64,000 nt of DNA from Hyaloscypha bicolor E (Eukaryota > Ascomycota > Leotiomycetes > Helotiales > Hyaloscyphaceae): assembly GCF_002865645.1 (NCBI RefSeq), contig NW_020194643.1:1-64000 (forward strand). Reading direction: 5' to 3'. The notes under the pieces were generated by a model. That model saw only the letters and a list, made by a program, of their open reading frames with translations. It ran no database searches and was not told where the DNA came from. Both the position numbers and the translations under genes were made by a program. Positions within the stretch are counted from its first letter, which is position 1. Each line of letters begins with the position of its first letter. Below, one piece after another: positions 56,049 through 64,000 of this stretch.

Positions 56049-56906
56049 TCAAGCAGGAACCTTGAGCAGGGTCGCCAGCACCACATCGGCGTGCTTCCCA
56101 ATGTCCATATCCCGCATGTTGGTCAAATCCACATCCACCACACTCGGATCGAGGCTGGAGATACCCAGATCCTCCAGATCCGTCTCGCCATCCAGTTCGA
56201 CGGGATCAACCGGGTCCGGTTTTTCAAGACCAAGCAGACGCCGCATCTTGCCCTCAAAGTCGACGCCGGTGTCGACTGAGATGGTGAAGCGGAAGGGAAC
56301 ATCGTCCTTGCGGCGCAGAAGCACCGCCGCACGCAAGAAACTCGGGATTCCCTGCTTCTTGACCTTGTCCTCCTCCAAGGTCCAAATGACGCCGTTGTCC
56401 TTGCCAAAATCGGCAAAGAGGCGCTTCATCCCGACTAGAGTCGTTGCGTGCTGCGTTTCCTCGACCTTGGACGTGTCCCAGACGTACCCGAGGTCGCCGC
56501 CGGCGCCAGCCGCGTTGCCTTTGATGCTGGCATTGAACGTCTGGTGAACGTCGCGGGTCGAGGTGGACTTGTTGATCGCAAAGCTTCCTGCCGGCGCAAT
56601 GGCCGAGACCTCTGGGCGGTTCTTGACGTTGCCGCTGGCGTCCTCGAAGGTCAGGATGATCATGCCGCTGGTGAATCTCCGCGCGCTCTTCACGCTGAGA
56701 AAGTTGAACTCGAAAATCAGAAGCGTCGCCGCGTCGCCGTTGGGGGTGAAATCGCCATGTGTCACACTGACTAGGGCGGCGCGGAGGGTCAGAGCGTCCC
56801 CGCGATCAATGAGCACGGCCCGAGCCTTGTCGCCAGGCACGTTTTTAGTGCGGAAGCCCGAGTTGGGGTCTCCTTCTTCGAGGAGGAGGATTTCGACCGG
56901 CTCCAT
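56049..56906 (-). CDS. Uncharacterised intronless protein, 285 residues
   Basis: A single uninterrupted frame from ATG at 56906 to the stop at 56049. There is no signal peptide and no clear transmembrane helix. The first 230 residues alternate short hydrophobic strands and glycine- or charge-rich turns (LLIFEFNFLSVKSARRF, SGMIILTFEDASGN, DVHQTFNASIKGNAAGAGG, HATTLVGMKRLFADFG, PSFLRAAVLLRRKDD, FRFTISVDTGVDFEG), which suggests a beta-rich fold. The last 60 are acidic (DPVDPVELDGETDLEDLG) and end KHADVVLATLLKVPA. I cannot name a family. It lies between an NLR-like gene and an ankyrin-subtilisin gene, in the position where fungal cell-death loci often carry a small effector. A role as effector or protease substrate is inference. 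Codon use and GC are like its neighbours; the gene is intact. Confidence 0.82.
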   Translation of the reverse strand: MEPVEILLLEEGDPNSGFRTKNVPGDKARAVLIDRGDALTLRAALVSVTHGDFTPNGDAATLLIFEFNFLSVKSARRFTSGMIILTFEDASGNVKNRPEVSAIAPAGSFAINKSTSTRDVHQTFNASIKGNAAGAGGDLGYVWDTSKVEETQHATTLVGMKRLFADFGKDNGVIWTLEEDKVKKQGIPSFLRAAVLLRRKDDVPFRFTISVDTGVDFEGKMRRLLGLEKPDPVDPVELDGETDLEDLGISSLDPSVVDVDLTNMRDMDIGKHADVVLATLLKVPA

Positions 56907-57003
56907 GTTTGGTTCGGAGGGCTCTGCGGGTTCTGTGGTGTGCCAAGGTGGCAGGTGGGTGGATGAGAAAATACGGACGAAGTTTCGCTATCGCGCTGAT
57001 GAT

Positions 57004-57600
57004 CAGGCTCGGCAAAAATACCTAAATTTCCGGTATCGATACGTATCGATGCCAGAATCGTAAGGTATCAATAGTATTAATAGTAGTATCGATTCCCTGA
57101 ACCTAATTTTCCCCTTTAATTACAATTAACTTTCGAACTACTTCTCTTATAAGAAAACTTTTGGTAGCGCAAATATTCTCCTTAATTTAGGCTTTCCATC
57201 TAGCTACTTATCTTATACTTTAGGCTAAAACTAATCTCAATGCGGCTATTTTAAGTAAAAATGAGCTTTTGAGATTTTCGTAAGGCTCGCTTATATATTT
57301 AGTACCTTGATAAGAAATACGAATACGGGGCTTAATTCTCTAAATATGAGAGGTATTTTAAATTTAAGATATTATTAAATTTTATTAATAATAGTAAATA
57401 AATTTTTTAATAAAAAGACTAGAAATGAAAGGAATTATATATAAATGTATTCTTATATAAATAAAATAATAAAATAAAGAGATAATTTTTAGGGGTAAGA
57501 ATTAATAAGGTATTAATATGTATCGATTCTTACGATACCTGAAAAATACCCAATACTATTAATACCGGTATCGATGCCTCAGGTATTTTTGCCGAGCCTG
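57004..57600. mobile_element. hAT-like MITE with 20-bp perfect TIRs, 597 bp
   Basis: Begins CAGGCTCGGCAAAAATACCT (57004) and ends with its exact inverse complement (57581-57600). TGATGAT flanks it at 56997-57003 and 57601-57607. Nested inside are further inverted GGTATCGAT words. The 597-bp interior is AT-rich and non-coding. It splits the divergent promoter region between the 285-residue protein (start 56906) and the ankyrin-subtilisin gene (start 58206), leaving 90 bp and about 600 bp of native upstream sequence respectively. Confidence 0.88.
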
Positions 57601-57607
57601 TGATGAT

Positions 57608-58205
57608 ATACGAAGTTGGGTGCTACTCGGTATGCCAAATGGGGTCCATCCATCCATGCATCACTGAGACGCCTTGCCTCGGCCGAGTTCTATTTCCAGG
57701 AAGTTGCAGGAGCTGCCCCCAATAATCTTCCGCGATGGCCAATGAGCCGGAGGATGGGGCGAGAAAGGGGCGTCCCCCGAGCTGTAGCTGCATAGCTGTA
57801 GCTGCAAGGCTTTACAGAGTTGTGTGACCCCTCCCGCAGATCTTCCGCTCACAGGGCGAGGGCAAGGGAGAGAGAGGGGGCTATGGAGCAAGAGGCTGGG
57901 TGCGTCTCCAGCCGCAGAAAGGCCTATCCTTATCGCCGTCGCCGGCTCTCCATCCATCGCCAGGGCTGAAGTAATACTATGGTCTATCCAAATCGCCTGG
58001 ACTGTCATTCATGTGCCCCTTCCGATCTCTTTTTGCTCTTGCCTAGGCATACCTTGTAACTTGTCGGCTCAGGTAGGCTAAGGTGACTTTACTAACGATT
58101 TCAACGGAGGGTGGGTGAGATCGACTGTGTCATCCCACTTAGCTTGGTTAACTGCCTTCGGCTTTCTTTCGGCTGGAACACTGGTGCCGCCTGGCAGTCG
58201 TCAAA
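57608..58205 (+). promoter_or_regulatory. Upstream region of the ankyrin-subtilisin gene
   Basis: About 600 bp of normal-GC DNA between the MITE and the start codon at 58206. It presumably holds the promoter and leader. Short open frames here have no family resemblance. No specific binding site is claimed. Confidence 0.45.
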
Positions 58206-61200
58206 ATGGCACCTGTGAAAGTCGAGGAGAGGGACAAGGAAGCGAAGGAAGCGAAGGAGGAGAATGAGGCAAAGGAGGGGAAAGAAGAGACGGAGGAAAG
58301 AGTGATTAGGCAGAGACGTGGGAGCGACAAGAGAACGCAAAAGAAGCCAAAGAAAACAGGTGCCAAAGAGATCCTGAGCGCAGCCTTGCAGACGGAATTC
58401 ACAAACCCCGCCGCGGCCCAAGAGTTCGAGAGCCGGTATAAGGAGAAAATGAGGAAAAAACCTGGCAACCAAATATTCCATGTCTTGGCGAAGAGTAGCA
58501 GCTTGCCCGAGAATATGCAGTGGCCGGACAGGAAGGTCAAGGAGTTCCTCGACTGGGCACTGGAGAGACATCATGCCCTCCTGGAGGTCAAGAATGATGA
58601 TCAATACACACCGCTTCACTTGGCTCTCATGGACCGCAACACTACCTTCGTCGACGCAGTGTTGCTGAATTCTAAGCTGATCAATCTTGCTGCCGTCCTG
58701 CTTGAGACGTGTCAATATGGGAATTCACTGCATGTAGCCATTAAGTACAGGCTACCTTCGATAAAACTCATGGTCGAAAAAAGCGCCCAAATCAATAAAA
58801 TGTTCGAAAAGGGACAGCCCGAGACCGGCAACACACCTCTCCATGCCTGCATGTCCATGGATATGGATGAACACGATGACGACAGCGACGTCGAAAGCGA
58901 GTTTGATGATGACGACGACGAAGATAGCCAGAGTCACAGTCTCCCTGACCCAGACCACGAGTCGGAAACTCCCATTGCAGACGAGCACCACCACCACCAC
59001 CAAGAACTAAAGAACTTGGGCTGGGTTCCGATTGAGAATGGCCTAGGGAAGCGCAAGCCAACCCATGTGGAGTTAAAGCATCCAACTACCACAGGGCGCC
59101 GAGAAAGCCATGCGCTTCCGCTGCAACGTGCGCAATCTTTCATGGTACCTACAATTACTGAGTCTACCTCCCGATCTATTCAGCTCGTCCAGCTTCTCAT
59201 CCAAAAGCACCACGCTATCCTGTGGCAACACAATACGGCGAAGCGGACACCCTACCAGGAAAGAATTCACCGACTGCGGACGTCGAAAGCCATTGAGAAT
59301 GAGTTGGCAAAGGCTGAGAAGACTGGCCTCGAAGACAAAGCCGCGGCTCGAGAGGAGCTTTTACAGAGAATCGTGGCTAAGGACCCCATTGCTTCATACA
59401 TTCGATCCTACTGCGTGAAGGAGTTCCCCCGGGACCGGATTATGGCATGTCTCTATCAACCTGGCCAAGGTACGTTTCAGCTCATAACATCAGGGTCGAC
59501 TTCTCACTAAACATTCAACTAGAACGGCATATTGAATTTGACTTGGGAGGATTGCCGCATCCTACCATCTCAGAAGACTATCTTGATCGATTATCGAAGC
59601 ATCTCCAATTTGAGAGTATCATGAAATATGTTGCATTACCAAAAATAACCATGGAGTCTCCTGCAATGGTTCGGAAGAAAAAAAGGGGGTAAGTAAAATC
59701 TAGGAACACGGATTGGGTCAGATATGCTTACTATCATGTTCTTCGTAGCGAGCAACCACCCCATAGACGTGGCCTTTCCGATCTTGTAGCAGTTTTCAAT
59801 TGGTTGCGCAGAAACCATGTTGAAAAGATTGTCAAAATCATGGTCATCGACGATGGGGATCCGTCGCATGCAGATGCTAGTATCGAAGAAGCTCTAGAGG
59901 GCTTCGGTATCGAGATATGGGACTGGAAGAGACTGGATCTAAGTACCGAGGTGATTTGTAAATCAACGAAAGTCGTCCAAGAGATATCTCTTTACTCTTC
60001 CGGGAATAACGCTGTATTGATGGGGTGGGCAAGTCCACAGGGGTTGCCAAACAAGACAAAGTTCCCCGACGTGAGTTCATTAGTCCCGGTCCCGAATTCT
60101 GATACATATACTGAGAAATGCACTACTAGCTCAAAAAAGTAAACCTTTTTATCCGAGAGGTACGTCTCCCCATCCCTAGAACACGAGAGTCATTTGAGAC
60201 ATAGGTTGTCAAGCTGATGTCCTGTAGGGCCAAGAAGATCAACAGCGGTTGATGACGTATATCAACAGCTTCAAAAACACAATTAAGCGCGAGACCAATG
60301 ATAGAGTTAAGGTGCATCACATCCTGGACAACAAAGATGTTAGCTACGCGTCTGAGCTCAAGAGCACTGAAGGCCACCTACAGCCGTCAGTCCCCACAAT
60401 TTATTTCCGTCAACATAACCAGAAATTTGGCTAACAAATGACAGGGAAACCCCGTGGATCGACTGCGTAGTAAGCTTTGCCAGGCTCCTGCGCAGAGCAC
60501 CAGGCGCCCGCAGCGTCCACCCCGTCAAGATCGCGATCATCGACGACGGCGTGGATGCGTCGCTGATCAGGCTCGACGGAAAGATTGCTATCGGAAAGTC
60601 GTTCTGCCCGTATGCCAACTCGACCGACCTTATGAGCCCGTATTATGTCCCGTCAGGTAACCACGGGACGTGCATGGCGACACTCATCAGCAAGATATGT
60701 CCTGAGGTGAGCCTGTACGTTGCTAGACTAGACGAGCGGCAGGCCGTTAGAGGCAGCCAACGGCAAATTACTGCTAAGTCTGCTGCAGATGTAAGTTTTT
60801 ATATCTATTTCTTCTGCTTTCCATGCCTGCAGGGGCAACTTGACTTCCAAGTCTAAGAAACTACATAGGCAATTCGCTGGGCTACAGACTGTGGCGTCGA
60901 TATCATCTCCATGAGTTGGACAATCGAGACGCCCGTGACCGGCAATGACGACATGGAGAGCCTCAAGACGGCTGTGCGGGACGCCACGGGAAATGATATC
61001 CTTATGTTCTGCTCGACGAGCGACCAGGGTAGCAGCACAAAGGACAACTGCTATCCAGGTGACTTTCCGGGCTGCATCAAGATCGGCGGAGCGACCAATA
61101 CGGGCGAGGCGCTGGCCTGGGTCAACGCCGATAAAGTTGACTTCCTGCTCCCAGGTAAGAACGTACCCTTCGACAACAACGAGGGTAAGGTCATCTCGTA

Positions 61201-61537
61201 CGAGTCTGGCAGTTCCGTCGCCACCGCTGCCGCCTCAGGTCTTGCGGGCCTACTCATGTTCTGCAGCTGGCTGCTTAAGGAGGATAACAAATCCTTCCAG
61301 GACCAGAAGAACATGGATGAGGCATTCAAGGCACTGGCTCAGCAAACCAAGTTCCCCCGCATGCAGGAGGTCTTCGAGCAGCGGTTCAAGCAGGCATTAG
61401 CGAAGCTTGAGCCGCCAAATCCGGACCAGAAGTTGAAGCAGCCGCCCCCAGAGTATGATATTTCGACTATGTCATGGGACGATAATTGCAAAGAGGCCCT
61501 CGATACTGTGATGGGGTGGATTCTACCGACTAATTAA
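58206..61537 (+). CDS. Ankyrin-repeat subtilisin-like (S8) serine protease, 984 residues
   Basis: Seven exons by splice signals: 58206-59469, 59523-59688, 59749-60070, 60130-60159, 60228-60385, 60445-60790, 60869-61537; 2,955 nt, exactly 985 codons. The first 40 residues are highly charged. Ankyrin units follow at about 120-220 (DDQYTPLHLALMDRN; GNSLHVAIKYRLPSI; TGNTPLHAC), then an acidic run and a five-histidine run in a linker. A conserved middle part contains KIMVIDDGDPSHADA and ISLYSSGNNAVLMGW. The S8 domain (about 660-930) has all three catalytic residues: Asp in KIAIIDDGVDAS, His in SGNHGTCMATL, Ser in ESGSSVATAAASG. There is no signal peptide, so it is probably intracellular, unlike secreted subtilisins. 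It is divergent from the 285-residue gene. Family context: intracellular S8 proteases accompany NLRs and death effectors in fungi. The frame is intact. Confidence 0.92.
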
Positions 61538-62586
61538 GTCCCCTCTGGACAAGAGCTAATGAGTAATAGGAACTTCACAGTCAAATTATGGAGTTCTTAC
61601 TGACTGAGATACCTGCGTCCAGCGATGGAAATGACACGTAGGTGCAGAAAGCGTGACAAAATCGTCTAGTCGCCGTTTTAGTAGCTAGGAAACTATATAT
61701 CTGGCTTTAATCTCTCTTGTGCTAGCCTATCCTGTTCTATTATCTTTCTTGTGCCTGTCCATGTTCCCCCAGCTCACGTCACCAAAGCATGCTAGTTGCA
61801 TGAGCAGTGCATGGAGGCTTTTTTCCAAACTTGCAATGGCATTTCTTACCTGTCAAGTCATCTTGGTCATGCACCGCCACACCCAAGTGGGTCAGGCAGT
61901 GTCAATGCATTGTCCAGGGAAGCGTTTTGTAATAACTGTATTTCATTGTCTACTATTTTATCTTCACAATGCCTTCTTTTGCACTCTCTGTCGTCTTGGC
62001 TTCTTCAGTAGATTGACTGGAGGTGGTGATTCTTCTGGTATAGAGGGCCTAAATAGGTGTCTTGTCAGTCTGTTGTCTGGCAATTCTACTCGTCCAGAAC
62101 TTTCACTTGATAGTTTAGTCGGACGGGGTCTTTCTGGCTTAGGATTAGTGCTCAATAGAGATGGCTCCTCTAATATTAGAGAGAGGCCCCGTGAGCTGTA
62201 TCTTGTCCAGTTAAATATAGAGTCGTGTCGTGCTTCAGTAGTGTAACTTGGCAGCTGTTCTTCTATCCCTATACTAGAGTAGTAGTAGTAATAGACCTCT
62301 ATAACAAGTTGGTATGGTAAGCGTAATAGCATCTTATTAATGGTTTTTGTATATTATAGGCGTGAGCAGATACCGGGTTTAGGAGCCTATCCTAGTGCGA
62401 GCAGATAAAGCTTATAATACCTTAATAAACGATGTTTGTAATAGAGGGAACAGATGTGCTCTGAGATCTAGTAGCTAATAGAACCAGCAGGTACTATAAA
62501 ATGACAGGAACTTCTATAGGATCGTCCTCCATAGTCCATTCGGAATATCACCTAGTTAGTTCCTATTAACATTTGTATGGTAATAT
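61538..62586. other. Intergenic region downstream of the protease gene
   Basis: Normal-GC sequence turning AT-rich after about 62300. Overlapping open frames on both strands (61719-62246 plus; 61964-62332 minus) are probably chance; the minus one is proline- and arginine-rich with no domain. I see no RNA gene and no terminal repeats here. Confidence 0.4.
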
Positions 62587-62889
62587 TGTGGGAGGGAAAC
62601 TGCGACAAGACAAAAACCCATATAAAGTATACCAGAGCGCAAAACGTGACTTAATAGCAAAATAACAAATCAAAAGCGTAAATAGTAAAGTATAAATAGT
62701 ATATAGTATATAAAAGCTTAATTAATTAAATACTCATAAAGGATTATTCTCTAAGTCTATAGAAAAACCAGCTTTCTTATATGATTTCCGCAAGTCACGT
62801 ATAAAAGGCCGCGGCCTTTACTATATAACCTAAACCTTAAAACTGCTAAAATAATACGATTTTCGACGAGTATAGCCTGCCATACTATA
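62587..62889 (-). repeat. LTR of 303 bp, second copy of the 13,580 solo LTR family
   Basis: Same length and order as 13580-13882, but with most C/G to T/A transitions (TGTGGG start kept, TACCACA end now TACTATA). Coding remnants to its right run on the minus strand and stop about 60 bp from it, and a purine-rich AGAGGGTCGGA (minus strand) touches its edge like a polypurine tract, so it is probably the 3' LTR of a minus-strand element continuing past 64,000. Confidence 0.82.
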
Positions 62890-64000
62890 TCCGACCCTCT
62901 ATTTATTTGTACTTATCCCTTAAGTACCAAAAATAATAGAAAAATCCTACTCAGAGTCCGAAATAACGAAATATTTAGGATCTTCCTTTATTAGTTAATC
63001 TAACTTCTCCTCCGTATACCTAAAATAAGACTTATTACCCTTAAATAGTCTTATTTCATACTCCCGAACTTGCTTAAAGGTAATCCGAACCCGCTTAGCT
63101 ATATTCTTATACTAAATCCGATATAGTTCTCTATATTAATTAGTATCTGCCTTTAACTATTACTTAATTTCTGCCTTTACTATAGGGTATTAAGGAGGCT
63201 TATTATAGTAAATCATATTATAAATCGTACTAATATACTCTAAACAGATAGTTTCTTTAAATTTCGTATTATCTGCTATATTCTTAAATTAATCTTTAAT
63301 AAAAGAAGAAAGCTCTAGATAAGAGGCTTTAATAACCTTATAGGAGACTTCATTTTCGTATATTTTATTCTTAATAGTAACTAGATTTATAGGAACTATA
63401 GTAAAAGGCCTATTAAATAGTAAATTATTATTAAGCTATTCTTTAATTTATATATTATCCGAGAATTAATACTTTCTTATAATTTCAGACTTATAAATTA
63501 CCTAGCTAAAGGTATTTATTTATCTAGTTAAATAGATTATACTTGGAATCTTTTCTTCTATTATTTTTAGTAAATACTTGCCTATTTCCTTAGCTATTTC
63601 TGGCTTAAATTTATTAGAAATAGAAAAGTAATTAATGTTTTTAAAGAACTTCTTATTAAAGATAGTAGCCTTCTTATAGTCCATAAGAAAAATATAGCTA
63701 ATATTCTAATACTTTTTACTAAAATAAAATTTGCTATTTAAAGCTTTAGTAATAGCTAGATCTTTAGTATTACCTTTATATTAATTATAATTAATATTTC
63801 TAGGAGTAAAGTATTAGGCTAGCTAAGAGTAAGTAACTAGATAGATAAAATACTTACTTAATATCTCGTGAAATCCGAGCTATATTAATAGATCTGCTAT
63901 TAAAAGTTAAGAGGCTAAGGTAAAATAGCTATTACTAAGATCTTTATATATTAATATATTATTTTTTTAGAGATAGAACTATAGTATTTCTATTTCTTTT
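62890..64000 (-). mobile_element. Internal part of a RIP-mutated LTR retroelement, cut by the window end
   Basis: AT-rich, TpA-rich sequence. Read through stops on the minus strand, the piece at about 63160-62945 gives RELYRI, NIAKRVRITFKQVREYEIRL and EEKLD, LIKEDPKYFVISDSE, then TAG. Further right, near 63690-63540, it gives YIFLMDYKKATIFNKKFFKN and ISNKFKPEIAKEIGKYL. I do not recognise which retroelement product this is. Its position beside an LTR and purine tract suggests the C-terminal end of the last open frame. Confidence 0.6.

Noticed and set aside
57661..58008. 115-codon minus-strand open frame upstream of the protease gene.
   Set aside because: No family features; lies in the likely promoter region of an intact gene.
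61719..62332. Overlapping open frames on both strands (175 and 122 codons).
   Set aside because: Neither resembles a family; at most one could be real, and nothing favours either.

Overview
The window reads as the left end of a chromosome of a filamentous ascomycete (Pezizomycotina). It opens with 15 perfect CCCTAA units. Genes have short fungal introns (about 50-70 nt, GT...AG with CTAAC/CTGAC-like branch sites). The protein families are typical of these fungi: a Zn2Cys6 regulator, NACHT/ANK and NB-ARC proteins, and an Atg26-like sterol glucosyltransferase. Long AT-rich, TpA-rich tracts hold transposons whose frames are broken mainly by CAG->TAG and TGG->TAG/TGA-type changes, the signature expected of repeat-induced point mutation (RIP). 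I cannot name the species.

Layout. 0-6.3 kb: telomere, then a RIP-destroyed telomere-linked RecQ-type helicase gene (minus strand) with a second truncated copy of its 5' end next to the telomere, and a degenerate tandem repeat. 6.3-10.4 kb: a relic zone with a Tc1/mariner-like transposase fragment, a long-TIR MITE-like element and the last quarter of an ABCC transporter gene. 10.4-20.5 kb: a gene island with a sterol glucosyltransferase gene (decayed, with a 3.66-kb hAT transposon sitting inside one intron), a small secreted protein and a Zn2Cys6 transcription factor. 20.56-24.04 kb: a TA-flanked DNA transposon inserted 11 bp upstream of the regulator's start codon. 24.5-24.8 kb: RTA1-like fragment. 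25.0-30.3 kb: a TIR element with a fungal integrase-like transposase. 30.6-33.1 kb: an NB-ARC protein gene with an early stop. 34.57-46.6 kb: a hAT-type element (8-bp target duplication) containing a complete RIP-mutated Ty3/Gypsy chromovirus (36,382-43,374) with 303-bp LTRs and a 5-bp target duplication. 46.6-61.5 kb: a well-preserved gene island. 62.6-64.0 kb: the end of another LTR element.

The best-preserved and most interesting part is 48.3-61.5 kb. It holds a 2,153-residue NLR-like protein (alpha/beta-hydrolase-like N-terminus, NACHT-like domain with a degenerate P-loop, about 30 ankyrin repeats, C-terminal SPRY domain), a 285-residue intronless protein of unknown family, and a 984-residue ankyrin-subtilisin (S8) protease with the whole Asp/His/Ser triad. 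Sensor/STAND protein, small unknown protein and protease side by side resemble the composition of fungal allorecognition or programmed-cell-death loci such as Podospora HET-Q1/HET-Q2 (gasdermin-like protein plus subtilisin-like protease). That functional link is inference.

All exon boundaries were read by eye from splice signals and frame continuity. Coordinates of RIP-degraded coding remnants are approximate.
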